Source of the DNA: Treponema sp.
GTDB taxonomy: Bacteria; Spirochaetota; Spirochaetia; Treponematales; Treponemataceae
Assembly (NCBI GenBank): GCA_012520945.1
Contig: JAAYNH010000048.1
Coordinates: 1-62,818, forward strand
DNA: 62,818 nt
Direction of reading: 5' to 3'
Part shown: positions 34,956-43,508 of the stretch, one piece after another
Layout: every line of letters begins with the position of its first letter
Numbering within the stretch: position 1 is the stretch's first letter
The notes under the pieces: generated by a model
The model's database searches: none
The model's input: only the letters and a program-made list of their open reading frames with translations
Told to the model about the DNA's origin: nothing
Made by a program: the position numbers and the translations under genes

Positions 34956-35405
34956 ATGAAAGGTCTTGAATTTAATCCAACAATGAGTGCACAAGAAAAA
35001 CTTGCAGTTACAAATCAAGTTAATGCACACAATTCGGCAAACAATGCGAAAACAGGACGTGTCGCAAGTCAGCATTTGGGCAAGGATGATTTTTTAAAAT
35101 TATTATTGGCACAGTTGGCAAATCAGGATCCTACAAGTCCAATGGAAAATACGGAGTTTATTGCACAAATGGCACAGTTTTCTTCATTGGAACAAATGAC
35201 CAACATGAGTACGGGATTTACAAAAATGGCAAGTATGTTACGTTCTTCCGAAGCTGTTTCAGCAATTGGAAAAAATGTAGAAATTGATTTGGGAGACACT
35301 TCTGTTTCCGGTGTGGTGGAAGCTGCTACGCGCGGTGAAAATCCTCAAGTGCAAATTAATGGCATGTTTTATAACATGGAACAAATTAAACGAATTTACA
35401 ACTAA
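34956..35405 (+). CDS. flgD: Flagellar hook-capping scaffold protein FlgD
   Basis: The 149-residue protein has the N-terminal FlgD core: LGKDDFLKLLLAQLANQDPTSPMENTEFIAQMAQFSSLEQM (about 45-86). It is short, lacking the C-terminal FnIII/Tudor-like domains of longer FlgD proteins, as usual in spirochaetes. It caps the growing hook during FlgE polymerisation. The ribosome-binding site is AAGAGG. It sits between fliK and flgE. Confidence 0.93.
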   Translation: MKGLEFNPTMSAQEKLAVTNQVNAHNSANNAKTGRVASQHLGKDDFLKLLLAQLANQDPTSPMENTEFIAQMAQFSSLEQMTNMSTGFTKMASMLRSSEAVSAIGKNVEIDLGDTSVSGVVEAATRGENPQVQINGMFYNMEQIKRIYN

Positions 35406-35425
35406 AAGATAGAGGGATATAGATT

Positions 35426-36817
35426 ATGATGAGATCACTTTACTCCGGCGTATCCGGAATGCAAAATCACCAAACAAGACTTGACGTAATTGGAAACAAC
35501 GTTGCGAACGTAAACACAACAGGTTTTAAAAGAGGCCGTGTAAATTTTCAGGATATGATTTCTCAACAGCTTTCAGGAGCAGCTCGTCCAACAACGGAAG
35601 TGGGTGGAGTCAATCCAAAAGAAGTTGGTCTTGGTATGACTGTTGCTTCTATCGATACGGTACATACGCAAGGAAATTTACAATCAACGGGTGTTGCAAC
35701 GGATGTGGCAATTCAGGGTAATGGATTTTTCGTTTTGAAAAACGGAGAAGAAACATTTTACACACGTAATGGTGCTTTTGGAATTGACAGTGAAGGAACG
35801 TTGGTAAATCCGGCAAACGGCTTACGCGTTCAAGGTTGGATGGCGGAAGAATTAAATGGAGAAATGATTGTAAATACTGCAAGTAATACTGAAGACTTAA
35901 TCATTCCTGTTGGCACAAAAGATCCTGCACGTGCTACAACAAATGTAAATTTTGCTTGCAACTTGAACAAAAACACACCTGAAATTTTAGAAGGTGCCAG
36001 TCCGGCAGATGTTGCAAAAGGAACATGGGCAACGGAATTTAATGTATATGACAGTTTTGGGAACAAACATAATTTGACGGTATCTTTTTCACGCGTTCCG
36101 GGAACTCCGAATCAATGGGAAGCTAGTGTTATTGTGGACCCTGAAAATGCAGATGAAACACAAACACGAATAGGATTGGGTACAACAGACGGCGTTGAAA
36201 ATACATTTATCGTTAATTTTGATAACAACGGAACGCTACAATCTGTTACCGACACTGCCGGTAATGTTACAAATCCTGCCGGTGAAATTACGTTGCAAGC
36301 ATCATTTAATGTAATCGGTGCTAATCCTGATGAAGAAGGTGCACCAACACGTCAAACAATTAATATAAATCTTGGAACTATCGGTTCAATGAAAAACACA
36401 ATTACACAAAGTGCTTCACAAAGTTCTACAAAGGCATTTTTCCAAGACGGTTATACATTAGGATATTTGGATAATTTCAAAATAGATCAAAGTGGAATTA
36501 TCACCGGAGTTTATTCAAATGGAACGAATCGTACATTGGGACAAATTGCATTGGCTAGTTTTACGAATCAAGGTGGATTGGAAAAAGCAGGTGATAATAC
36601 ATATGTTGAATCAAATAATTCAGGGCTTGCAAATATTAGTGAGTCAGGGATAGCAGGAAAAGGCTCTCTTTTAGCCGGTGCATTGGAAATGTCAAACGTT
36701 GATTTAACGGAACAGTTTACAGATATGATTGTAACGCAACGCGGTTTCCAAGCATCAAGTAAAACTATTCAAACTGCAGATACATTACTTGACACTGTAA
36801 TGAGTTTGAAACGTTAA
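35426..36817 (+). CDS. flgE: Flagellar hook protein FlgE
   Basis: The 463-residue protein starts with the rod/hook N-terminal pattern [34 protein letters not shown]. It ends with the matching C-terminal helix [30 protein letters not shown]; these pack in the D0 domain. Counting from the first of two Met codons, Lys165 (VGTKDPA) and Cys178 (NFACNL) are present. They are the residues reported for the self-catalysed lysinoalanine crosslink in T. denticola FlgE that stiffens spirochaete hooks. A terminator follows, ending this part of the flagellar cluster. Confidence 0.95.
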   Translation: MMRSLYSGVSGMQNHQTRLDVIGNNVANVNTTGFKRGRVNFQDMISQQLSGAARPTTEVGGVNPKEVGLGMTVASIDTVHTQGNLQSTGVATDVAIQGNGFFVLKNGEETFYTRNGAFGIDSEGTLVNPANGLRVQGWMAEELNGEMIVNTASNTEDLIIPVGTKDPARATTNVNFACNLNKNTPEILEGASPADVAKGTWATEFNVYDSFGNKHNLTVSFSRVPGTPNQWEASVIVDPENADETQTRIGLGTTDGVENTFIVNFDNNGTLQSVTDTAGNVTNPAGEITLQASFNVIGANPDEEGAPTRQTININLGTIGSMKNTITQSASQSSTKAFFQDGYTLGYLDNFKIDQSGIITGVYSNGTNRTLGQIALASFTNQGGLEKAGDNTYVESNNSGLANISESGIAGKGSLLAGALEMSNVDLTEQFTDMIVTQRGFQASSKTIQTADTLLDTVMSLKR

Positions 36818-36838
36818 TTTATAGTTAATAAATAAAAC

Positions 36839-36873
36839 TAAAGTCTTGTGTTGAAAAATGCAAGACTTTTTTT
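36839..36873 (+). terminator. Rho-independent terminator after flgE
   Basis: AAAGTCTTG (36840-36848) pairs with CAAGACTTT (36861-36869) around a 12-nt loop and runs into T7. It ends the fliK-flgD-flgE transcript before the cobalt/nickel transporter genes. Confidence 0.78.
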
Positions 36874-36987
36874 GTGTGATGGACATGAACGAAATATATT
36901 AACAGTACCATATGTGTATATTGTGAAGATAAATAATATAATATATAATAAAAAACGGAAAGTAAATTATTATCAAGGAGAAAAAAA

Positions 36988-38019
36988 ATGCACATGGCAG
37001 ATTCTTTGCTATCACCTGAAGTGGGCATCACAATGTGTGCTGTGTCCGCTTTAAGCATAGGTGTGGCTATTAAAAAAGTTAAAACGGAAGATTTGGCAGA
37101 AAAAAAACTTCCTCTTATGGCAGTTGCCGGAGCTTTTATTTTTGCCGCACAAATGATAAATATTGCTATTCCGGGAACAGGTTCCAGCGGACACATCGGT
37201 GGCGGTATTTTGCTTGCTTCTCTTTTAGGACCGTTTTCAGGGCTACTGACGATTTCTGTTGTTTTAATAATTCAAAGCTTGTTTTTTGCCGATGGTGGTC
37301 TTATTGCACTAGGCTGTAATATTTTTAATATGGGTGTAATACCGTGTCTTGTTGTTTATCCTGTTGTTTTTAAGCCTTTTTTGAAAAAAGAAATTACAAA
37401 TACACGCATTACAATTGCTTCAATCATATCTGTGGTTCTTGCTTTACAGCTTGGAGCATTTGCCGTTGTTTTGCAAACAGTTGCTTCAAAAATTACACAG
37501 TTGCCTTTTGGTGCATTTTGTGCGGCAATGTTACCAATTCATCTTGCAATAGGTTTGCTTGAAGGTGTTATTACCGCTTTTGTTCTTATTCCTGTTTTCA
37601 AAATGCGTCCTGAAATTTTAGAAAGCGTACAAAAAAACATACCGTTAAAAGAAAAAATTAGTGTGAAAAATGTTATTATTGCTTTCGGTGTTGTTGCAGC
37701 AATAGTTGGTATTGTTTTTTCATTTTTTGCTTCAGGCAAACCGGACGGCTTGGAATGGTCCATGGAAAAAGTTGCCGGAACTGCTGAGTTGGAAACAACT
37801 GCACCTTTGTTTGAAAGTGCTGCAAAAGTACAAGAAGGTTTGAGTTTTTTACCGGATTATAATTTTAAAAATGCAGAAGAAAAATCTCAAGGCATTCAAA
37901 TTTTTGGAACAAGTTTTTCAGGTTTGGTTGGTATGATTTTGACTTTTGCTTTTGCAGCACTGATAGCTGTTGCAATTACGTATTCAAAAAAGAAAATTAG
38001 TGCTAAGTCTACAAAGTAA
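36988..38019 (+). CDS. cbiM: Cobalt/nickel ECF transporter CbiM with C-terminal PDGLE (CbiN-like) part
   Basis: The 343-residue multispanning membrane protein begins MHMADSLLSPEVG; the N-terminal amine and His2 bind the metal in CbiM/NikM. About 210 residues form the CbiM core (SSGHIGGGILLASLLGPFSG, IHLAIGLLEGVITAF). The C-terminal 110 residues hold a PDGLEWS motif and a last membrane span (about 310-335), which is the CbiN/NikN-like extension fused in many systems. With CbiQ and CbiO it should form a Co2+ or Ni2+ importer. Metal cannot be distinguished by sequence alone. The ribosome-binding site is AAGGAG. Confidence 0.9.
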   Translation: MHMADSLLSPEVGITMCAVSALSIGVAIKKVKTEDLAEKKLPLMAVAGAFIFAAQMINIAIPGTGSSGHIGGGILLASLLGPFSGLLTISVVLIIQSLFFADGGLIALGCNIFNMGVIPCLVVYPVVFKPFLKKEITNTRITIASIISVVLALQLGAFAVVLQTVASKITQLPFGAFCAAMLPIHLAIGLLEGVITAFVLIPVFKMRPEILESVQKNIPLKEKISVKNVIIAFGVVAAIVGIVFSFFASGKPDGLEWSMEKVAGTAELETTAPLFESAAKVQEGLSFLPDYNFKNAEEKSQGIQIFGTSFSGLVGMILTFAFAALIAVAITYSKKKISAKSTK

Positions 38020-38659
38020 ATTAACTGAGATTTATTCTCTTGAACAACTTTCTTCAAAACAAACCTGCATTCATAAAATGGATGCGGGTTTAAAAATTAT
38101 TATTACAGTAATTTACATTTTAAGTTTGCTTATTTTTGCTCGCGATAATTTATTTGTATCTTCCCTTTTTGTTTTTTATCCTGTCATAATGACTGCATTT
38201 GCCGAATTAAGTTTTATACATATTTTAAAACGTGCTTTACTTGCTTTACCTTTTGCAGCTGTTGCCGCTTTTTCAAATATTTTTTTTGCACCAAACTTAG
38301 CTAAAGGCCTATGTACTTTTGTGATAATAATTTTACGAACAATTTTTTCTACATGGTCTGTTATAATTTTAATCGGCACTACACCTTTTCATAAAATTTC
38401 TTTTGCAATGAAAAAATTGCATATTCCTCAAATTTTTGTTATGTTATTAGAAATGACGTATCGATACATTGCTGTTTTGCTCGATGAAGTTTTTCAAACT
38501 GTTATAGCATATAAATTGCGCAGTGCCGGTCGCACGGAAAAATCCGTGAGCATAAAACACTTTGGAAAAATGGTTGCGAACCTTTTCGTTCGCAGTTTCG
38601 ATAGAGCTTCTAGAATTTATGATGCTATGAAATGTCGCGGTTATGGCGATTATGAATGA
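38000..38659 (+). CDS. cbiQ: ECF transporter transmembrane component CbiQ
   Basis: The protein has about 219 residues if it starts at the GTG at 38000. The frame remains open further upstream inside cbiM, and no start has a strong ribosome-binding site, so the start is uncertain. MDAGLKIIITVIYIL, five membrane spans, MLLEMTYRYIAVLLDEV and the coupling-helix motif KLRSAGR followed by FDRASRIYDAMKCRGY match CbiQ/EcfT T-components that link CbiM to the ATPase. It overlaps cbiM by about 20 bp, so translation is probably coupled. Confidence 0.85.
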   Translation: MLSLQSKLTEIYSLEQLSSKQTCIHKMDAGLKIIITVIYILSLLIFARDNLFVSSLFVFYPVIMTAFAELSFIHILKRALLALPFAAVAAFSNIFFAPNLAKGLCTFVIIILRTIFSTWSVIILIGTTPFHKISFAMKKLHIPQIFVMLLEMTYRYIAVLLDEVFQTVIAYKLRSAGRTEKSVSIKHFGKMVANLFVRSFDRASRIYDAMKCRGYGDYE

Positions 38660-38716
38660 TGCAAAACGTAAACTAAAAAGTTTTATTTGGTTTAGGCGAT
38701 GTTATGAAAACTAAAA

Positions 38717-39427
38717 ATGGATTTGAAAAAAATGATTGAATTGCAAAATATAAATATTGTATATCCTGATAAAACTGTGGCAATAAAAAATTTGACTCAT
38801 AAAATTGAAACAGGTGAAAGCATAGCATTAGTAGGTGGCAACGGTGCAGGAAAGACATCTCTTATTTTAGGTTTGTGTGGTATTCTTTCGTTCGACGGCA
38901 CAATCGTGATAGATGAATTAAATTTTTCTAAAACAAATGCTAATAAAAAAATATTGGAACAAGTGCGAAAAAAAATAGGTGTTGTTTTTCAAAATCCTGA
39001 TGACCAACTTTTTATGAGCACAATTTATGATGATATTGCTTTTGGATTGCGAAATATGAAAATTGCAGAAAATGAAATTAAAAACCGTATTACTGACGTT
39101 TTAGAAAAATTAAATATTATGCATCTAATGGATAAAACAACACTGAAACTTTCCGGTGGAGAAAAACGCCTTTGTGCCATTGCCACAGTATTAGTAATGC
39201 AGCCTGATATTATTATTCTTGATGAACCGACGGCATTTTTGGATCCAAAAGCAAAAAAGATTTTAGTTAAAGTTTTGAATAATTTGCACTTAACAAAAAT
39301 TATTGCCACACATGACTTAGATTTTGCAAAGCAAATTTGTCAAACTTCTTTAGTATTAAAAAACGGTGAAAAATTTATAAGTGGAAATATCAATGAAGTT
39401 TTAAATGACGATGAAAATCTTTTTTGA
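38717..39427 (+). CDS. cbiO: ECF transporter ATP-binding protein CbiO
   Basis: The 236-residue ABC ATPase has Walker A GGNGAGKTS, Q-loop VFQNPDDQLFMSTIYDDIAFG (typical of CbiO/EcfA), signature LSGGEKR, Walker B IIILDEPTAFLD and switch histidine ATHD. It powers metal uptake with CbiM and CbiQ. The start may be here or at Met6 (38732), where homologues usually begin. It is the last gene of the cbiMQO operon; a separate promoter element for the next gene overlaps its end. Confidence 0.92.
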   Translation: MDLKKMIELQNINIVYPDKTVAIKNLTHKIETGESIALVGGNGAGKTSLILGLCGILSFDGTIVIDELNFSKTNANKKILEQVRKKIGVVFQNPDDQLFMSTIYDDIAFGLRNMKIAENEIKNRITDVLEKLNIMHLMDKTTLKLSGGEKRLCAIATVLVMQPDIIILDEPTAFLDPKAKKILVKVLNNLHLTKIIATHDLDFAKQICQTSLVLKNGEKFISGNINEVLNDDENLF

Positions 39428-39433
39428 TATAAT
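39428..39433 (+). promoter_or_regulatory. -10 element (TATAAT) directly before the AEC transporter gene
   Basis: Perfect TATAAT at 39428-39433, six bases before the ATG at 39440; a possible -35 (ATGACG) lies 17 bp upstream within cbiO. No ribosome-binding site is present, so the message would be leaderless. Confidence 0.5.
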
Positions 39434-39439
39434 TAAAAT

Positions 39440-40363
39440 ATGATTGAACATTTTTTTGTGGTTTTCGAACAGGTAATAATTTTATTTCTTTTGATAATTA
39501 TCGGATTTATAGTTTTCAAAAAAAATCTTATTTCGGAAGCAGGCATTCCGGCAATAAATAATTTTATTCTTTTTATTGTAACGCCTTGTGTAATCATGCA
39601 AGCCTTTTACAGAGAATATGATGCACAGATGTTATCATCGTTAGCAGTTACATTTGTTTGTGCAATTTGTATTCACATAGGTAGCATTGTACTTTCTCAT
39701 TTGTTAATTCACGACACAGATATAAGTAAGGAACGTGTTTTTAGATTTAGTGCTGTTTTCCCAAATTGCGGTTATATGGGATTGCCTTTACAACTTGCCA
39801 TTTTAGGAAATGAAGGCGTTTTTTTCGGTGCAACATATATTGCTGTTTTTAATATTTTCAGTTGGACATATGGTGTTGCTTTGATGGGCGGTAGACGTGA
39901 AATTTCTATAAAAAAAGTGCTTATTAATCCTGGAATAATCGGTGTTGTTTTAGGCTTAATTTTGTTTTTTACTCAAATTAAATTACCTGCAATTTTCGCA
40001 TCCGTTTTTTCACATTTATCGGCACTAAATACTCCATTACCGATGGTCATTATTGGGTTTTATCTAGCGGGCATAACAAGTTTTGCAGTGTTAAAAAATT
40101 GGCGTCTTGTTTTAACACTGTGCTTGAAACTCATTATCTTCCCGCTTTTAGCAATATTTAGTTTGTATTTTATGGGCATTCGTGGAACTATGCTTGTAAG
40201 CATTGCAATTTCTGCCTGTGCACCTACGGCCGCTAATACGGTTATGTTTGCAACAAGGTTTGGCACAGACACAACTTTAGCTTCATCTATAGTTTCTCTA
40301 AGTAGTTTGTTTTCAATTTTAACAATGCCCATAAATATCACATTAGCAATGTCATTAGCATAA
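39440..40363 (+). CDS. AEC (auxin efflux carrier/malate permease) family transporter
   Basis: The 307-residue protein has ten predicted hydrophobic spans in two sets of five. The N-terminus IIGFIVFKKNLISEAGIPAINNFILFIVTPCVIMQAF, the middle FPNCGYMGLPLQLAILGNEGVFFGATYIAVFN and the end ISACAPTAANTVMFATRFGTD are the conserved signatures of AEC/MleP/YfdV-like permeases. It probably carries a carboxylate such as malate across the inner membrane; the substrate is unknown. It converges on the ABC-F gene with a 26-bp gap. Confidence 0.88.
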   Translation: MIEHFFVVFEQVIILFLLIIIGFIVFKKNLISEAGIPAINNFILFIVTPCVIMQAFYREYDAQMLSSLAVTFVCAICIHIGSIVLSHLLIHDTDISKERVFRFSAVFPNCGYMGLPLQLAILGNEGVFFGATYIAVFNIFSWTYGVALMGGRREISIKKVLINPGIIGVVLGLILFFTQIKLPAIFASVFSHLSALNTPLPMVIIGFYLAGITSFAVLKNWRLVLTLCLKLIIFPLLAIFSLYFMGIRGTMLVSIAISACAPTAANTVMFATRFGTDTTLASSIVSLSSLFSILTMPINITLAMSLA

Positions 40364-40389
40364 TGAAAAAAATACATTGTCTAAAAAAA

Positions 40390-42309
40390 TTAAATTAATG
40401 TTTCGTATTGTGCATATTTTTGTTCAAGTTCCGTTTCTATTTTTGCATATTCGTTTCCGTACGCAGTTAATTTTTCATAATCTGTTTCTCCGCTGTTAAA
40501 TAAAAAATCTAGTTCTTCTTTTCTTTCTTCTAATGCAAAAATATCTGTTTCTAATTGCTTTAATAATTGTTGTTCTTTGTATGTTAGTTTTCTAGGCTTT
40601 TGTTTTTGTGCCTTTTCTTTTTCTTTAGTTTGTTCTGAAAGATTTTTTGTTACATCATTTTGCTTTTCGCTGTCAGTTTTTTCCGTTTGCAACAAAGAAT
40701 TATCTTTTTTCATTTCTTCAATTAACTCACTACATTTTCCAACGTAACCTGAAACGCCACCGTCCCCGTCAAGAACAAAAAGCGTGTCGCAAACTTTATC
40801 CATAAAATATCTATCATGAGAAACTACAAGCAGGCAACCTTTATATCCTTGCAAAAAACTTTCCATGATGCTCATGGTAAAAATATCAAAGTCATTTGTG
40901 GGTTCGTCTAAAATTAAAAAATTTGGATTACTCATAAGAAGACGTACAAGATAAAGTTTTTTCTTTTCACCTCCGGAAAGCGTACTAACGTCACTGTATT
41001 GAATTTTCCCTTCATATCCAAAACTATCTAAAAGTTGGGAGGCAGAAAGAGTTTTGCCGTTGTTTAATGTAATGACTTCGGCAGCTTCTTTTACATATTC
41101 AAGCACTGTTTGTGATTTGGTTGCTAAAATGGGATTTTGCATATAATAACCGAAAAGAGTATTTTCACCTTTGATTATTGTGCCACTATTCGGCATAATT
41201 GTTTGTGTTAACAAATTCAGTAGAGTAGTTTTCCCCGAACCATTATTTCCATAAATGCCGATTTTTTCACCGCCACTAAAAATATATGAAAAATCTTGAA
41301 TAACATCTATTTTTGAAGTGGCGGTTTTATAACTTTTGTTCAAATTTTGCACTTCTAAAACTTTTCCGCCAAGACGGCGACCGGTAACTTCAAAATTAAA
41401 TCCTTTATCTTGTGCAAATTTTTCACGATTAATCATTTTATGAATATTTTGCGTTCTTGCTTTTGCTTTTGTTCCGCGTGCACATGGACCTCGCATGAGC
41501 CAGTCGCGTTCTGTACGTAAAACCGATTCTATGCGACGATCTGTATTTTTTTCAATTTCGGCTTCAATTACTTTTTTTTCAAGATATTCGGAATAGTTGC
41601 CGTCGTATCGTTTAATTTTTTTTCGCTCTATTTCATACATCGTTGAACAAATTTTGTCTAAAAAATATCTATCATGTGTAACCATCAAAACGGTTTTTTT
41701 AGTATTTTTCAAATAATTTTCAAGCCATGTAATCGTTTTGATGTCTAAATGGTTTGTTGGTTCATCTAAAAGCAATAAATTTGTGTCGTCTACTAAAACT
41801 TTTGCCAACGCAACTTTTTTTATCATTCCTCCGGATAGTTCGTTCATTTTTTGTTTTAAATTACTAATTCCTAAAGTTGTCAAAATAGACTGAATATCAT
41901 TTTCATAATTCCATAAATTGCGTTCATCCATAATAGCAACAATTTTATCATATTCATTTTGTAAATTATCTGTAAAACCGTCTTGCATTTTTTCACAGAT
42001 GGTTTCATATTCTTTAATAATTTCAAGTTTGCTACCGGTTCCGGAAAAAATATGTTGTCTGATTGTGTCATTATTATTATATTTTGGATTTTGAGGAAGA
42101 TATGAAAGGCCACATGCTTTATTTAAATATACATTTCCATCTTCGGGTTGTAATTTTCCTGCAATAATGGAAAGAAGAGTGCTTTTGCCGCTACCGTTTC
42201 TGCCTATAATGGCTGCTTTTTCTCCTTCATTTAAACCAAAGGTTACATCTACAAATAAATCATCTTCTCTACCGATTTTTTTTAAGTTACTTACAGATAA
42301 GATATTCAT
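40390..42309 (-). CDS. uup: ABC-F ATPase, Uup type
   Basis: The protein has about 639 residues with two ABC domains. Domain 1 has GRNGSGKST, LSGGMIKK and LLLLDEPTNHLD; domain 2 has GNNGSGKTT, LSGGEKKK and FLILDEPTNDFD. Between them is the ABC-F linker (DRRIESVLRTERDWLMRGPCARGTKAKARTQN), and the C-terminus is a coiled coil typical of Uup. ABC-F proteins act on ribosomes, and Uup also affects transposon excision and branched DNA. The start at 42309 is chosen because TATAAT lies 6 nt upstream; the longer frame runs into that promoter. Confidence 0.88.
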   Translation of the reverse strand: MNILSVSNLKKIGREDDLFVDVTFGLNEGEKAAIIGRNGSGKSTLLSIIAGKLQPEDGNVYLNKACGLSYLPQNPKYNNNDTIRQHIFSGTGSKLEIIKEYETICEKMQDGFTDNLQNEYDKIVAIMDERNLWNYENDIQSILTTLGISNLKQKMNELSGGMIKKVALAKVLVDDTNLLLLDEPTNHLDIKTITWLENYLKNTKKTVLMVTHDRYFLDKICSTMYEIERKKIKRYDGNYSEYLEKKVIEAEIEKNTDRRIESVLRTERDWLMRGPCARGTKAKARTQNIHKMINREKFAQDKGFNFEVTGRRLGGKVLEVQNLNKSYKTATSKIDVIQDFSYIFSGGEKIGIYGNNGSGKTTLLNLLTQTIMPNSGTIIKGENTLFGYYMQNPILATKSQTVLEYVKEAAEVITLNNGKTLSASQLLDSFGYEGKIQYSDVSTLSGGEKKKLYLVRLLMSNPNFLILDEPTNDFDIFTMSIMESFLQGYKGCLLVVSHDRYFMDKVCDTLFVLDGDGGVSGYVGKCSELIEEMKKDNSLLQTEKTDSEKQNDVTKNLSEQTKEKEKAQKQKPRKLTYKEQQLLKQLETDIFALEERKEELDFLFNSGETDYEKLTAYGNEYAKIETELEQKYAQYETLI

Positions 42310-42315
42310 ATTTAT

Positions 42316-42321
42316 ATTATA
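42316..42321 (-). promoter_or_regulatory. -10 element (TATAAT) directly before uup
   Basis: On the minus strand TATAAT occupies 42321-42316, six bases before the ATG at 42309. No recognisable -35 and no ribosome-binding site; consistent with the leaderless pattern elsewhere in the window. Confidence 0.45.
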
Positions 42322-42405
42322 GAAGATAAACAAACTTTGTTCCACAGGGGAAAATTTTCAGATAAAATAAGATATTTTACAAATTAATGATGTTTTTTTT
42401 TGTGC

Positions 42406-42432
42406 TAAACAAATTTTTTCAAATTCCGATAA
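42406..42432 (+). promoter_or_regulatory. Sigma-28 (FliA)-like promoter before flbD-motA-motB
   Basis: TAAA (42406-42409), exactly 15 bp, then TCCGATAA (42425-42432); only one base differs from TAAA-N15-GCCGATAA. It lies 54 nt before flbD, the first gene of the long motility block, downstream of genes read in the other direction. Confidence 0.7.
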
Positions 42433-42486
42433 TAAAAGAGTAGGAAACTACTTGACTGTAAAAGGTTTTGAGTGGAAAATAGAAGC

Positions 42487-42684
42487 ATGATAGAAGTATT
42501 GCGTCTTGATGGAAAACGTGTTTGGATAAATCCTCATCAAATTGAACTTATCGAAATGAACCCCGACGTAACTTTAGTTATGCTTTCCGGGAAAAAAATT
42601 ATATTGCGAAATTCGCCTGAAGAAATTATTGATAAAATAATAACATATAGAAAACGAATTGGCGCATTCAAAAACGAAGATTAA
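42487..42684 (+). CDS. flbD: Flagellar protein FlbD
   Basis: The 65-residue protein matches the small FlbD family: MIEVLRLDGKRVWINPHQIELIEMNPDVTLVMLSGKKIILRNSPEEIIDKI. The family is found next to motA in spirochaetes, clostridia and others; its molecular role is not well defined. The ATG at 42487 matches the conserved family start; a GTG at 42472 would add five residues. It leads the second flagellar block, which runs without a break to fliA and fapA. Confidence 0.88.
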   Translation: MIEVLRLDGKRVWINPHQIELIEMNPDVTLVMLSGKKIILRNSPEEIIDKIITYRKRIGAFKNED

Positions 42685-42723
42685 AGGTAAATTGTTCGGT
42701 TTTACCTAGTCAGGGGGGAAAAT

Positions 42724-43506
42724 ATGGATATAGCCACCATTATTGGTGTAGTTGGAGGAGTTGTTGCGGTTGTAATGTCTGTTATTACGTCCGGCGGTTC
42801 AATGATGGGAATTTTGGATACTCCATCCGCAATTTTTGTTTTGGGCGGTTCATATATGGCAATGTTTATTGCATATCCGATGCAAACTGTAATTGGTATT
42901 TGGCCAATTATGGGACGTGCTTTTAAGATTCCTGATTTTGGTGAAAAAGTATTGGTTCAAAACATGGTTAATCTTTCTGAAAAATCTCGCCGTGAAGGAA
43001 TTCTTGCTTTGGAAGAAGGTTTGGAAGATTTGGATGATGATTTTCTTAAAACCGGTTTGCGTTTAGTTGTTGACGGTACAGACAGTACCGTTATTCGTAA
43101 TATATTGGAAAATGAGCTGAGTCAAATTGAAGCTCGCCATCTTGAATGGATAAACGTTATTGTTATGTGGGCAGGTCTTGGTCCTGGTTACGGTATGATG
43201 GGTACGGTTATCGGGTTGATAGGTATGCTTCGTAACTTGGAAGATAAATCTTCGTTAGGTCCTAATATGGCGGTAGCTTTGGTTACAACTTTGTACGGTT
43301 CTTTGCTTGCTAACTGGATTTTTACGCCAATTGCAACAAAACTTGCCAGTCATAACGCACGTGAAGTTTTGACAAAAGAAATGATAATAGAAGGAGTGCT
43401 TTCGATTCTTGCCGGTGATAACCCGCGTATTTTGGCGGTAAAATTACTTACGTATCTTGATCCAAAATCGCGTAAGGCAATTGAAGCTGATGTATTAAAG
43501 GATTAG
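42724..43506 (+). CDS. motA: Flagellar motor stator protein MotA
   Basis: The 260-residue protein has four membrane spans. GVVAVVMSVITSGGSMMGILD forms span 1, and GPGYGMMGTVIGLIGMLRNLED with TTLYGSLLANWIFTPIA forms the channel helices. The large cytoplasmic loop has charged residues (about 85-120, REGILALEEGLEDLDDDFLKTGLRLVVDG) that meet FliG. With MotB it conducts ions to turn the periplasmic flagella. It has a very strong ribosome-binding site (GGGGGG just upstream). It is 2 bp from motB. Confidence 0.95.
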   Translation: MDIATIIGVVGGVVAVVMSVITSGGSMMGILDTPSAIFVLGGSYMAMFIAYPMQTVIGIWPIMGRAFKIPDFGEKVLVQNMVNLSEKSRREGILALEEGLEDLDDDFLKTGLRLVVDGTDSTVIRNILENELSQIEARHLEWINVIVMWAGLGPGYGMMGTVIGLIGMLRNLEDKSSLGPNMAVALVTTLYGSLLANWIFTPIATKLASHNAREVLTKEMIIEGVLSILAGDNPRILAVKLLTYLDPKSRKAIEADVLKD

Positions 43507-43508
43507 TA

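Noticed and set aside
36874-36987. Cobalamin or NiCo riboswitch before cbiM
   Set aside because: The gap is only about 114 nt, very AT-rich, and shows none of the conserved cobalamin-box or NiCo four-way-junction elements.
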